From NCBI RefSeq assembly GCF_026210795.1, contig NC_089450.1:1674001-1738000 (forward strand): a stretch of 64,000 nt of DNA. Reading direction: 5' to 3'. Below, one piece after another: positions 1 through 11,939 of this stretch. Below the pieces are notes generated by a model. That model searched no databases, had not been told where the DNA came from, and worked only from the letters and a program-made list of their open reading frames with translations. Both the position numbers and the translations under genes were made by a program. Origin of the DNA: Rhizophagus irregularis (lineage: Eukaryota; Glomeromycota; Glomeromycetes; Glomerales; Glomeraceae). Numbering within the stretch: position 1 is the first letter of the stretch; each line of letters begins with the position of its first letter.

Positions 1-1037
1 TGTTCAAATTGCTCACGAAATAGCACTTGATCAAATTGAAGTTGGCATAGGTATTAATAGTTGAATTTTTTTATTATCATACGTTCTAATAGTTCAATTA
101 ATTTAAATCGTTTTGTAATAGGTGCCGGTGTTGAAAGTATGACCTTTGGCTTTGGTGCGGGAGTTTTACCTGAAAATACTTCAGAGCAAGTTTTCTCAAA
201 TCCAGCTGCGGCTGATTGTTTATTACCAATGGGCATTACTTCTGAAAATGTTGCAAAGGACTTTGGTATTACTCGTGCCAAGCAAGATGCATTCTCAGCA
301 TTATCTCATAAAAAGGCTGCTGCTGCTCAAGAAGCCGGCCTTTTTAATGAAGAAATTATCCCTGTTAGTACAAAATGGGTAGATCCAAAGACTGGTGAAG
401 AAAAGAAAATAGTTGTATCAGCTGATGATGGTATTCGTAAAGGGACTACACCCGAAGGTTTAGCTAAATTAAAACCCGCTTTTGCAGCTGATGGTACTAC
501 CACTGCTGGTAGTTCTTCTCAAGTTTCAGATGGCGCTGGAGCTGTATTGTTAATGAAAAGAAAAACTGCAGAGAAATTAAACTTACCAATTCTTGGCAAA
601 TTTGTTCGTGCTGCTGTTGTTGGTGTCCCACCAAGAATTATGGGTGTTGGGCCTGCATATGCCATCCCAATCGTTCTTAAACAAGCTGGTCTTTCCATTA
701 ATGATATTGATATTTATGAGATCAACGAAGCCTTTGCTTCTCAAGCTGTTTATTCTATCGAAAAATTGGGTATTGATATTAATAAAGTTAATCCGAAGGT
801 ACGTTTTGTAATCTTAATTAAAAGAACTGTCAATTATAAACAAATTAATAATAAGTATACATTTTAAAAATACAGGGAGGTGCTATTGCATTAGGGCACC
901 CTCTCGGAGCCACAGGTGCTAGACAGATATCAACTTTATTGACTGAATTGAGAAGAACAAAAAAGAAATTGGGTGTTATCTCTATGTGTGTTGGTAGTGG
1001 TATGGGTATGGCTGCAATCTTTGAAGCTGAATGGTAA
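1..1037 (+). CDS. 3-ketoacyl-CoA thiolase, peroxisomal type (3' part)
   Basis: This is the C-terminal two thirds of a thiolase I, which cleaves 3-ketoacyl-CoA to acetyl-CoA and a shortened acyl-CoA in the last step of beta-oxidation. I read three exons: 1-50 (open at the window edge), 122-798 and 876-1037, with GT-AG introns of 71 and 77 bp and continuous phase. Visible family motifs are GVESMT, EINEAFASQ, GGAIALGHPLGATGAR with the catalytic His, and the C-terminal CVGSGMGMAAIFE with the second catalytic Cys. The N-terminal part, with the nucleophilic Cys and any PTS2 targeting signal, lies before base 1. The protein ends in EAEW, so there is no C-terminal SKL-type signal and a PTS2 would be expected. 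An acetyl-CoA acetyltransferase is the alternative, but the sequence fits the ACAA1/POT1 group better. Confidence 0.93.
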
Positions 1038-1367
1038 AATGGTAAATCATAAAAAAAGGACAAAGTGTTAATTAATCAAAAAAAAATTTTTATATCTTAA
1101 GTACTAATGATATTTATACAGTAACTCCAATAATACCGAATTATCAATTTAATATGTGAAGTAGAATTTAGAAATAGAAAATGATGAGAAGACAGGTAGT
1201 AAAAATAGTAAATAATGGTCCGTTAGTAGGAATGGAGAGTTGACAAAAGAATATTTTATTTCTATAATTTATCTGATCATAAGTGAATATTTAAGAAATT
1301 AATAAATAAAAATTGAACGTTTGTAAAATATTACAAATTAAAAAACAACTCAAAACTAATTGATTTT
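1038..1367. other. intergenic, convergent 3' ends
   Basis: This is AT-rich sequence between the 3' ends of the thiolase (+) and nuclease (-) genes. I see no further gene or repeat in it. Confidence 0.6.
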
Positions 1368-2521
1368 TTAACAATTTTTACTTAAAATTGAATTCAAAAG
1401 GACACCTAATCTATAACCACCTTTAGCAATTTGTTTGTCAATAATAGGTACAGCAGCTTGATAATAATCTCCTCCTAAATCTACACCAGGTTCTTTGTCA
1501 ACAGACCAGACAAAAGGACAATTAATTGCATTAGTGTCAATAGCCCAAGTTAAAGGACATAGTGTGGCAGCTTTAGGACTACTTATACATGACACCCAAC
1601 TATCTTTTTCAGATGCATATTTGCCACTTTGAATTTCTTTTGTAAGGAAATTTGAATATTGAACAATGTCAGATCCAAAGTCTCGAAGTCGTTTTTCTAC
1701 CATTTGCGTATCCCAGATAGAATGCAAACTGAAAACCAATTAAACCAATTATAAGTCTCTCACGTGCTAGCCAGTGACATGAATAATCACGTGAACTTAC
1801 TTTCCTCGTCGTCCATCAAAAGTTACGGTTTCTCCATTTCCACCTTTCTCGCGTCCACTAACGTGTAAAGCTAATTGAATAAAACATTGTAATCAAATAA
1901 TTAAATTTCTCTAATTAAAAACTTGTGCCAATTTATTTTTTGTTAGATAGAATACTTACGTTGAGTGATATCACCAATGAAATGGGCCAAGAAACGAAGA
2001 GCAAAGTCTCTCGTAAATTTATCATATCCATTTGTACAGTCCAATTGTGTGGTATAATTGGCAATAGCTTTAAAGAAGAATTGAATTAATTCAAATTAAG
2101 TTAAAAGATAATTAACATGAGGAATGTTGCGCCACACTTGAGATTACTTACCACCAACAATGCATCTAGCGTCAGGGCAATCCCTTTCCATATTTACGGA
2201 ACAACTTTTACCAGGATCATCTAGAGTATCTATAAAATGCAAGGGGGCAGACCAAAAAGCAAAAGGGCTTCCTTTTTTTTTTTTAACATCATCGGCCCAT
2301 AAAGTGGCAAGAGGTAATTTACCACCAAATGATTTATCTTGAAACAAGTTTGCTACTTTTCTTGCTATATCAGGTTGAAGAAAATTTTGTGCAATTTGAC
2401 CTACTGTTTCGTGGCCTTCTTCACCCCATGCAATTACTGGAGATGGAACTGAGATTAGATAAGTTAAGAAAATGGATAAAAGGATTATAAAAAATGATTT
2501 CATTTTTTTAGTATATAACAT
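1368..2521 (-). CDS. secreted S1/P1-family nuclease
   Basis: This is a zinc-dependent single-strand nuclease/3'-nucleotidase. I read four exons on the minus strand: 2521-2152, 2067-1960, 1870-1801 and 1728-1368, which give 302 aa. A hydrophobic signal peptide (about residues 8-31) ends just before Trp32, which would be the mature N-terminus; the family uses that Trp as a zinc ligand. The other expected ligands are present: His37 in WGEEGHETVG, Asp77 in WADD, His95 in LHFID, His152 and Asp156 in HFIGD, His162 in QPLH, and His185 and Asp189 in LHSIWD. All nine sites are intact and the length is normal for the family, so the enzyme is predicted to be active and secreted or vacuolar. A second in-frame Met (residue 7) is an equally plausible start. 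Such enzymes scavenge phosphate and nucleosides from nucleic acids; that role here is inference. Confidence 0.93.
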
Positions 2522-3610
2522 AATTCTTTAAATGAGAATAAGTTTCGCAAAGGAGTACCTTCCTTTTAAAAGAAAAGAGAGAAAGTAAAAAACGGCATTC
2601 TAATTCGTGTTGTTTAGTACTTCCGCCACGTTTATAGTTGTTATTTTATGTTTCGCTGTGTTCAAATATAAATTAGTATTTCAAAAAGCCGAGCCTTATT
2701 ATTCAGCCATAAAAAAAAAATCGACTAAATTCCGACAAAGCATCAAATGCGCAATTAACCGCCACTTTGCTTAAGCCAAGAAGGATCATGATAACTTACT
2801 GGAAAAACTGGTTCGCGGTTTATCTGCTCTAAACTGTAATCTTGATAAGCGAAGAATGATACGTTGTTTGGTTCAGTCTTAGACTCCCAATTATATTTAA
2901 TCGCTCAAGAATAAGAGAAATTTTAAGAATTACTTAAACTGTAAAAGGTTTGCCTCAGAAAAACGTTGATATAATTTAAATCATCAAGTATATATTGAAA
3001 ATTTTATGACATTTTAATTATTCAATTAAATTTCGAATTTTAAAAGAAGTAAATAAAGTTGATATTTGATATTTCAATTATACAAATTTATTGCATTATA
3101 AAACAAAATTTTATTAAGGAACTACCTTATTATACATTAAGGAACAATATTATTACAATATATGATATTTTAATTTATTATAGTTTCTTTATTATTTGAA
3201 TATTAATAATACATTGCTACTAAAATTCTTGGCATAAAAATATAAAAGTATATTTTTCATATTTCTCAATATAAAAGCTTATTTCTGAGTAAGCAATTGC
3301 AAAGTCAATTTTGTACTGGGCACATGCCAAAAAATCTCTTTTCGGCTTGTCTTAACTTTCTATTCAATTTCAAGCAGTGTCCTAATAAGTCTATTTCAGA
3401 TTGCACATTTGAATATATTTGAGATTATGACAATTATGACAATTATCACTTATATATCAGCTTTATTTATAAATTGTTCGTAGTTTATATGGTGTTCTAT
3501 TCTAATGTTTGCGGACCACATTGTACGATATTAGGTTTACTTCTTATATGTTATACTAGTTATTATCATAGTTAGAGGAATTCATTATTTTAAAATAAAT
3601 AAAAATATCA
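2522..3610. other. intergenic, upstream of nuclease gene
   Basis: This AT-rich stretch holds the promoter of the nuclease gene (at its left end) and the region downstream of GPN2. A short duplicated word (acaattatgacaattat) lies near 3430. I found no coding exon or mobile element. Confidence 0.5.
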
Positions 3611-5010
3611 TTATTTTGCTTTTACATTTTTTTGAGCTTGTTCCATTTGCTGCTGCTTAAGTTCCCATTCATCATAATCTTCTCTACTATTTAACCATCT
3701 CTCTTGTACTTCTAATATATCACTAAGAGTTGTTGTATTTGCTCCCATTGCTGCCAACATAATACTCTCATTGCCTTCAGTTAATCCACCAAATACATAT
3801 CCATTTGCTTTATCTATAACTTGAACAAGTTTCAATACAGAATTCTTATCCTAATAATATTAATATGATTTAAAAAATAATAATAGTTATTTAAACTTTT
3901 AAACTTCCAACTTACCTCAATACAAAGAGTATTAAATCCTACCAAATTAAAATCCTCAATTAATCCACACAACGCTTTATTTAATTCTTTAAATTTACTA
4001 GCAAAAGGATCTTCATCCAAATGTTGTAATAAATATGATAAATCTTGCACCTCAGTATAGAAATCCAAATTGAAAGCTAAAGGAAAAATACATAAATACA
4101 TTAATTTTATATTTAAGTGCTTTTAATGATAAAAAATTCATTATTTTTACCTAGTTTACCATATGATTCCATTAAATCTACTTTTGATAAAACATTAATA
4201 TGCGGTAATTCAATTTGTAACATTGTTTTGAGTGAAATTAATAAAATTGAAATATATTTTGTTGGATCTGTACAATAATGAGCATCAACTAAATGAATTG
4301 TCACAAGCTAGTTAAGAATTAACATGAGGAAGTTAAATAAGTAAATTCAAATAAGTAAAATTTTTAGATATTAAATAACCAACCCGATAATTTAATTTTT
4401 GTAATCGCTCTATGATATTCTTGACAGAATTATGATGAGTAAAAAGTTCAACTTGTCCAGGAAAATCAAACAATATATAATTGTCTAAAAAAATTTTGTT
4501 TATTGTAAAATAAAAAAAATTTCGATGTACGAATATCATTTAAATATAAAAAATTACCTCCTAAAGATTTCAACTTTTCTTCGAACCAATCAAAATTCTT
4601 TTCAAGAAATTCCATACAATACATCATACCACCATTCGGCCCTAATTTCAATTCTTCCATTACATCTTGTAATGTTATTAAATCTGATATATTTATTGCA
4701 CATGGATATGGTAAAAAGTCATTGGCTGGATCTAAGTTAACAACTGAAACTTTTCTTTATTCACATTAGTAATGCGAAAAAATGGAAAAAATTAATCCCT
4801 CGTCGAGTAAAAAAAATGAAGGAAATTTTTTAAATAAATCTTTAGTTACCTCCCAGTAGCGTTTAAAAATTGATGCATGCCATTGCAATACGTAGTTTTA
4901 CCTGATCCAGGAGGTCCAATAACAACCTATAATTATTCGTTATTTTTTCTTTCTTTCAAAAAAGGGTTAATTCTAAAATTTATAAAATTTACTACCTGAC
5001 CGAAAGGCAT
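3611..5010 (-). CDS. GPN2: GPN-loop GTPase 2
   Basis: This is a GPN-loop GTPase, a dimeric SIMIBI GTPase that helps assemble and import RNA polymerase II and III. I read seven exons: 5010-4996, 4926-4850, 4754-4558, 4484-4384, 4307-4151, 4076-3916 and 3850-3611, giving 315 aa with consistent phase. The first exon is only 15 nt and encodes MPFGQ. Visible are the Walker A motif GPPGSGKTT (residues 9-17), VVNLDPAND, the signature GPN loop LGPNGG (GPN at 69-71), the Walker B-like FDFPGQVEL, and the base-recognition motif NVLSKVDL. The order and the motif [11 protein letters not shown] place it with GPN2 rather than GPN1 or GPN3. The C-terminus ends in a Gln/Lys-rich tail. It is transcribed divergently from the Myb-like gene across a 500-bp spacer that is mostly a fold-back transposon. 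Confidence 0.95.
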
Positions 5011-5080
5011 CGTATGTCAATCTTTTTTTTAAAAAGATCAAAAATTATTAATACTAGATTTGGCCATATTGACAAATTAG

Positions 5081-5435
5081 GGGGTCGTCTAAAGCCGTGT
5101 TCGATCATGTGACTTGACATTTTAAGATTAATGTAAGTATGAAAGTTATAGAATAAGTGTATTTTGGCCTGCTTTACAAGTTTACTTAGTGAAAAAAAGC
5201 TGGTTTTAAACACTGTTTTTGACTTTACATATGAATGAATAATCTTTGCCGATCATATCCAAAAATGGATGACGAAAATGAAAAAATTCAAATAAGTCAA
5301 AAACGGTGTTCAAAACCCCATGTTGCGCACTAAGTAAACTTTAACTTGAAAGTTTTATGTATTGGCGAAAAAGTTTTATTTGTAAAAAATAAATTTTTAC
5401 AAATCACGTGATCGAACACGGCTTTAGACGACCCC
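5081..5435. mobile_element. fold-back MITE in a divergent promoter
   Basis: Terminal inverted repeats of about 32 bp begin ggggtcgtctaaagccgtgt and differ at one base. Inner arms also pair imperfectly (agtttacttagtg with cactaagtaaact; a gtttttgact word with agtcaaaaac), so the whole 355 bp could fold into one hairpin. It is flanked by the direct repeat aaattag (5074-5080 and 5436-5442), which is 8 bp if a shared C is counted. That fits a hAT or MULE type target duplication. No coding capacity. The inner sequence resembles the element at 36471-36833. Confidence 0.85.
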
Positions 5436-5510
5436 AAATTAGGCCATATTTAATTACGTCATCATAATGAATATTGGATCATTTTTGCTGCCTTTTTGCT
5501 TGAAAAAAAA

Positions 5511-7485
5511 ATGGGAAGAGTATTACGAAAGATAACCAAAAGAGATTGGTTAAAAGATAATATTGAATTGTTAAGAAATAATAATAGTGATCAACAGACC
5601 AATACTCCGTTCTCCAAATGGCTCGAAAGAAGCGCATGTGAAGAACTTGGTAATATATCAAATCATGCTCGGTAATTTAAAAAAAAAACCAACATTGAAT
5701 TTATTGAATTTCATAGGAATAAAATACAGGAAAGGAAGATTTACTAAACAAGAAAATGAGACATTATACAAAGCTTTACAAGAATACAAAAAAGTATGTT
5801 GTTATTATTATTTAATTCAATTAATGCACATTCGATGATTTCTAAGATATCGATTTAAATATGTAGAGACACAATCTTAACGATGATCAATTACGGGATC
5901 TCATGTTTTACAGAAATGAAAAAGATCATGCCTCATTCTGGAAAGAAATAGGTAATTTTTAATTACATTTTATATCATTTTATAAATTGTAGCTAATGAA
6001 AACTAGAATCTTTGATTTATAAAAGCTGCTCCACTGCGTGTTCGTTCATTGAAAGCTGTAGCACAGCATATACAGCGTCATCATCATGAATTCAATTATC
6101 GTGGATTATGGAGTCAAGAAGAAGATGAACAATTGAAACGGTAAGATATATATAGTTCATATAATATTCAACATTATTCAGCATTGACATGATAATGTGA
6201 AAATAGACTTGTCCAAATATACGGACGAGATTGGACAACAATAGGGAATCAACTAAGACGCATGCCAGCAATATGTCGAGAACGTTTTGATATTTTCCTT
6301 TTGCATCGAGACGAGTACAATCGAGGTTTGTTATCCAAATTATACTATATTTGTTTTATTAAAATTCATGATTCTATGATCATATATTATATTTAGGAAG
6401 ATGGTCAAAAGAAGAAGAAGAACAGTTAATAAAAATAGTTGTCGATATTTCCAAACAAAATAATGAAAATGTTACTTTAGATTGGGGAATTCCGTGGGCA
6501 CTAGTTGCCGAAGCCATGGAATATAAAAGATCAGAACTCTCTTGTCGAAGTAAGTGGGTTAAAGAATTGAGACTTAGGTACGAACTTGATGAGGATCGAG
6601 GTACAAGATGGACTAGCTATGACAGTTATATGCTTTGTAAAAGGTAAGAATATTATATTGATTTAAATATAAACAATTTTGAAAGATTTCTAATGTTAAA
6701 TTTAATTATTAAAAAGATTGAAAGAATTGAATGAGACAGATGAATATTTGATAGAATGGGGCAATCTAGCAGATGAAGAATGGGGACCTTGGTAATATCT
6801 TTGTATATTTATCATTCATGATTCATTTCCTTTTATTTAATATTTATATTTTTTAGGCCCCATGAATTCTTGTGTGAACGTTGGCGTCATTTAAAATACA
6901 CTGTAAATGGTTTCAGAGAGAAAGACTTTCAAGGTATTATATTTAAAAACAACTCATATTTTATTCAAATACTTGCTAACATTCTTTTTTTTAGAAATTC
7001 TTTATGAATTATTATACAGGTATAGAGATAAGATACCCGAAAAGCCAAACCGACCAAAGTCTGCTCCAACTATCAATTCAGAAGATGATATTAGTAGTAG
7101 CGATAATGATGATAATGATAACTTAAGTAATCATAGTAATAATGATAATAGTAGTGATGATAGTAGTGATGATAGTAGTAGTGATAATGATAGTAGTGAT
7201 GATGATAGTAATGATAATGATAGTGATGATGATAGTGATGATAATAGTGGTGGTGATGATAATGATGGTGATGATAGTAGTAATGATGATAATGATAATC
7301 ACGATAGTAGTAATAATGATAGTGGTGGCGATGATAGTGTTGATAGTGATAGTGATGCAATGATGATAAGTGATAATGATGATGATAATGATGATGACGA
7401 TGAAAATGATGATGAAAATGATGATGATGATGATGAAAGTAACAGTAATAGTGATAATAATATAAGTAGCAATGATGATGAATAA
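5511..7485 (+). CDS. Myb/SANT DNA-binding protein, Reb1/TTF1-like
   Basis: I read nine exons (5511-5671, 5730-5793, 5867-5951, 6026-6140, 6207-6325, 6397-6643, 6717-6791, 6857-6933, 6995-7485), giving 477 aa. The protein has several Myb/SANT-type segments. One starts GRFTKQENETLYKAL (about residue 56). A second runs from GLWSQEEDEQLKR to RMPAICRERF (about 130-170). A third starts GRWSKEEEEQL (about 182), and a degenerate one with RWTSYDSYMLCKR follows (about 255). This repeated layout is that of Reb1/TTF-I, nuclear factors that bind terminator or promoter sites and arrest RNA polymerase I and replication forks. The last 130 or so residues are almost only Asp, Ser and Asn, encoded by gat/agt/aat trinucleotides. 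The Reb1-like role is inferred from architecture; a general Myb factor is possible. Confidence 0.85.
7084..7482 (+). repeat. coding GAT/AGT trinucleotide tract
   Basis: About 400 bp of near-pure gat, agt and aat triplets encode the acidic Asp/Ser/Asn tail of the Myb-like protein. The frame stays open to a TAA, so it is translated low-complexity sequence, not an intergenic satellite. Antisense reading gives a His/Tyr-rich ORF that I consider an artefact. Confidence 0.9.
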
Positions 7486-7643
7486 AATAAAAAGGTATTA
7501 AGGTATTTTAAATACCTTAATATTTTAATATTTAATAGTAGTATCACATAATATAAAAATAAAAGATAGGATTTTACTTATAAATATTTTATTTTTATAA
7601 ATATTTAAATATTTTAAGTTTTAGTATATATCTTTAATCTTTA
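7486..7643. other. 3' flank of the Myb-like gene
   Basis: AT-rich 3' flank with an aaggtattttaaatacctt palindrome at about 7500, which could act in 3'-end formation. No gene. Confidence 0.4.
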
Positions 7644-7645
7644 TA

Positions 7646-7935
7646 CAGTCAACTCTTTATAAATACACACCTCTTTGGATCAGGTATAAGAGTGCATTTA
7701 AAGAGAGTGTGCATTTATAGAATACATATAAATTTATATGATATTAATTTAAAATTAAGGTAATACAAAAATTTTATAAGTAAACTATATAAAATTTTTT
7801 TGTAAAGAATGCATTTACAGAATATATATATATATAAACCATGCATTTAGCATTAAAGCCTAAGTTGAAACTAGATAAAAGGTGTATTTAAGAGGGTGTA
7901 CATTTATAGAGGGTGCATTTATAGAGAGTTAACTG
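7646..7935. mobile_element. pogo/Tc1-like MITE, copy 1
   Basis: This 290-bp non-coding element has terminal inverted repeats. The left end is cagtcaactctttataaa and the right end is the reverse complement of cagttaactctctataaa. TA dinucleotides flank both ends. A TA target duplication with CAGT termini is the pattern of pogo/Tigger-type members of the Tc1/mariner group. Copies 2 and 3 lie at 32269-32440 and 37030-37996. Confidence 0.85.
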
Positions 7936-7937
7936 TA

Positions 7938-8465
7938 TAAGAAATTCATTAAATATATATTATAATAAATGAATTAAGTATAATTAATTATTCAATCTAA
8001 AAAATAATTATTTTTTATTTTAATATAATATAAATTAGCAAAAATTTTAAATATATATTATATATACTTTATTTTGGTTTTTTTATATATACTATAATTT
8101 ATTATTACATATAATAAATGTTTAAAATATTAAATATAAAAAATTAAAAAAAAAAATTAAATTAGTTAATATTTTGCATAAATATAAAATTAGTAATGAT
8201 TGTATTAAATCAGTTAATAGATAAAATAATTATAGATTTTAAAATACTAATATGGAAAATTAAGGAAGTTTTATATAGTAAATAATTTACTATAATGAAA
8301 AAAAATTCAGGTACAGATTTTTTTTATATATAATAAAATAATCTTTAGTATAGTGAATTTCTTACTATAATGAATTTTAATTTCTAATGGCTTTTTATTT
8401 GAAAAGATATTTTATTTTATAAAAAATGTTTAAATATTTAATATTATTTTAGGGTAACATTATTT
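7938..8465. other. AT-rich spacer
   Basis: Very AT-rich sequence without a gene. Within about 8265-8380 the words ctataatgaa and gtatagtgaa recur in a loose inverted arrangement, like the interior of the pogo-like MITE at 32269. This may be a decayed copy, but ends could not be defined. Confidence 0.35.
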
Positions 8466-8690
8466 GACGACCCGTCACCATGGCGATACTCAAATTTTTT
8501 TTTAGTTGTACTACGTAATTTTTATACTTTAATTTTTATGACATTTATAATAATTTGTAACCGTAATTTGAATAGCAATTATAGGTATTCATGAACGAAA
8601 TTTGACTCATTTTTTATTGGATTTATTCATATACTGTACTACTGTACTTCGTTAGCTTTAATAGTAATAATAACAGTAAATCACATGTGA

Positions 8691-11600
8691 TTAGAAGCAT
8701 ATTAACGCATTTGAATAAAGCTTACCTTTCAAACACTTCATTCTCTTTATTAGCATTATCCAATTTTTCCTTACAAGTTTTGCTATTATGTCCTTTTGTT
8801 TACACAATTTACATGTGTATTGAGTTTTAGTATTAGATAACTCTAAAGTATTTTTCATTCTCTTGTTTGATTTAGGACGACCTTTTGGCCTTCTTTCAAC
8901 AGGATTTCGAATATTCATGATATTATCACTTTCGCCGTTGTTATTACTGTTACTAACACCACCATTACTATTATCAACAACAATTCTTGGCTGTAATTTT
9001 TTTTGAATTGACAGAAAAACCTCACAAAGTTCTCGGTAAGTATCCTCATTGTTGTTTTCAATTACATCAACCATTACTTTTCTTCCTAAACCCCAAAGTT
9101 CTCCAAACTTACGTTTTTTTGATATAGATTTAGTTATTTCAGTATTTATTGCCGAAGCTCCAACTTGAATAGCAGATCCATTTGAATTCAAAAATTGTGT
9201 TGGCAGAGAATGCGTCTTTAATGCCGACATTTTCGTTGAAGAAATGGCAACAAATTCTTTATTTGATATATCAGTCCCTTGAAGTATATCTTTATACCAA
9301 CGCTGGTTATCAAACCAACTGTGAAATCTAGCAGTAGACGTAAGAGTCATTACACGGTAAAAATGGCGACATGGATAACCATGGGTCTTGTTGATCATAC
9401 ACGTGCAGAGAAAGGTACATTATTCAAAAGACATACAAAGCGGATGTCTTTTGGCTTGTTAAATATACAACCTCCCATACTTCAAGAATCAATGAGGTAT
9501 CTTCTAAAAATAAACTTATTTGTACTTGTGGGCAATCAAATAGGTTATCAATACATTGATTTGACTCGTCAAGTATCTAAGTAGGAGTTAATAAATTATT
9601 TTTTAAAAATTATTGCCGTTAGAAAGCAAATTAAGCTAAAATTAATAGCGTAAGGGCAGTGACATTTATTACGTAATATTTTAGGGGGTGGGAGGGTATT
9701 TAAAGGTCATATAACATATAAGTGTAACGTAAGATTTTTCATATTACATGGGGGTGGGGGAGTATGGGCTTATAGTAAATGGATATTACGTAATAAATGT
9801 CACTGCCCTAAGTCTTACCATTTCCTTAGAATGCAAAATTTCAAGCTCAATTTCCACAGCATGATAATAAAGACTTAGTTCCATTTGTTCCTCCTGCTTC
9901 TTCATAATATTTGGCATTACAAATTCATTCAGCTGCTGTAGTACTAGGTCAAAAATAGATGTTGATACATTTTGAGGTCTGATTTGAGGTATAGTTTGAT
10001 GCCAATTTATGAATTCGCAATAGTCAACTTCTTCTTGATATCTCTCTAATGCATCAAATAATTCACATAATGAAAGGTTTGAATTTCCAAAAAGCCGTTT
10101 TAATACTGAATTTTCACCTTCATTGCGAGAAGTTGTTTGTGCACCAGCAGTAAAATATTTGCTAGTAAAAGCTCGTGCCCATGATTGAAAATTACATCCT
10201 AAAGACCTTATCAAATAATCTTTAGCTTGTGGGTAATTCTGTAGTAATATCTCCTACCTTTTATTGAATGAACAAATACATAAATTAATTACAATATACT
10301 TTCTATTAAAATCAATAAACAAATGAACAATTAAATTTATTTAATTTCAAAGCACAATAAACAAAATTCTACAATAGATGATATACTGTAAAACAATGGA
10401 AGAATTTGAATAGACTATGATAAAAAAATAATGGAGTCTAATGAAACAATGATAGAGCCTAGTGATTACAACAAAAAAATTAATGATGGAGTCTAATTAA
10501 AAAATGACAAAGTCTAATGATTACAATGAAAAGGTTAATGGAATTACAATAAAAAAACAATGGTAGGAATGGCAAAATTGTAAGTACAATAGAAAATTTG
10601 TAAAACAATTTAACACAATAAGTATACCTTTCGTTAAACTGTTTTTCTGTTAAACTGTTTCTTGTCATGTAAAAGTCCTTCATAAAATTATCAAAATTAG
10701 ATCCAAGCTTCCCCTTAATTGCTTTGGCAAGTTTTGGCCTATATGCCAAATACAATGCATATGAAAAGTATCAGGAAATAGTGTTGCAACAGCACCACTA
10801 ACTGCTGGATCACTATCTGTAACAAAAACTTTCGGCGATATACCGGTAGCCTCTTTTACACATTGAAAAACCCATTCATATGAGAATTGTGTCTCATCAT
10901 CAACAATTGCCTGAGCTACAATTCGTGTTTTCAAATTGTTATCAGGTGGAACAAAGATGGATAATGGTCGATTATAACGGTTAGTTTTACAAGTATTATC
11001 ATGCATTATCACATCATGATAACGTAACCATAATATTTGTTGTTCTGGACTCATCCAAAAAAGATGAGTTAATGAAGAAGTAATAGGATCTAATTTCATT
11101 GAGACTACCCATCGAGGATCTTCTATTTTTTTTTTGTGGAGTCTTTTAGCAAGATTCCCGCATCTGCTTCACCTGGTGCTTGATTCACGACGAAATTTAC
11201 TAATAGCATTATAAAGATCTGGTCTATGTATTCTAATTTTAAATTTTTCTCTAATAATTCGATATTGTATAGTTGCATCTGCCTTAGCAACAACTGTTAA
11301 AAAGCGAATTTCTTCCATAATCTCATCTGATAATTTTCGTAATGTAGGGACAAATTTAATTGCTGATGGATGAAGCTCATGACCGACATGTTGATCATGT
11401 AAAGTTGTGACCTCAAGACAACCTTTACTTTTTTTTGCCCAAATATTTACTCTCCATTGGACATTCAACTCGGCAAGATGAAGTTTGTCTTTTCGATGAT
11501 TTGGACTTAGCTTTTCCAGTATGGCGACACAAGTATGTTCGTTTTGTTATTTCTTGTGTTGTTTTATCTACCCTTCCTCCTCCACCAATTCTTACTCCAT

Positions 11601-11939
11601 GGCCTTTGGTAGCAGCGTATTTTTTCATAAAATTTGCTACACAATCCCAATTATGAAAGGTTCTTGCCAACATAAAGCTTCATAGTATCCTCCTCCTCCT
11701 CCTTCTCCTCTTCCTCCTCTTCCTCCTCTTCCTCCCCTTCGGCAATATCTTCAATTTCATATTCATTATCGGACATGCCATTTAAACTATAGTAACAAAA
11801 GGCATAGCTAATATCATTAGATATATTCTAACTACCTAAGAAAATCTCTATTACTTAACCTGTCAGTATCAGAAAATTCTTCCGCACTATCATATTCCAA
11901 CAAAGCTTCTAATTCGGCGTCTTGAATGTTTTTTTCCAT
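8691..11939 (-). pseudogene. MULE transposase, FAR1 and SWIM domains, frameshifted
   Basis: From the start at 11939 the reading gives an acidic Glu-rich N-terminus, then a FAR1-type zinc-binding DNA-binding domain (FHNWDCVANFMKKYA, about 11640). Next is the MULE catalytic domain, with HDNTCKTNRYNRPL, VTDSDPAVSGA and MHCIWHIGQNLPK (about 10740-11100). Then follow a conserved C-terminal helical part (9830-10215), a SWIM zinc finger (YPCRHFYRVM, about 9370), a basic RRPKGRPKSNKR stretch and a C-terminal CKLCKQ zinc knuckle. It is broken by single-base frameshifts near 11655, 11460, 11160, 10735 and 8800, plus an apparent in-frame stop near 10255. The domain order is clear, but no uninterrupted protein can be read, so it is an inactive copy. 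Confidence 0.85.
9654..9808. mobile_element. Tourist-like (PIF/Harbinger) MITE
   Basis: This 155-bp element has near-perfect inverted termini starting gggcagtgacatttattacg. It is flanked by the trinucleotide TAA on both sides (9651-9653 and 9809-9811). A 3-bp TWA target duplication with GG-starting ends is typical of PIF/Harbinger MITEs. It lies within the MULE pseudogene, next to a gtaaga donor-like site, so it probably entered an intron after the MULE inserted. Confidence 0.85.

Noticed and set aside
7091-7360. His/Tyr-rich minus-strand ORF and Ile/Val/Met-rich plus-strand ORF
   Set aside because: They are other frames of the gat/agt triplet tract that encodes the acidic tail of the Myb-like protein.
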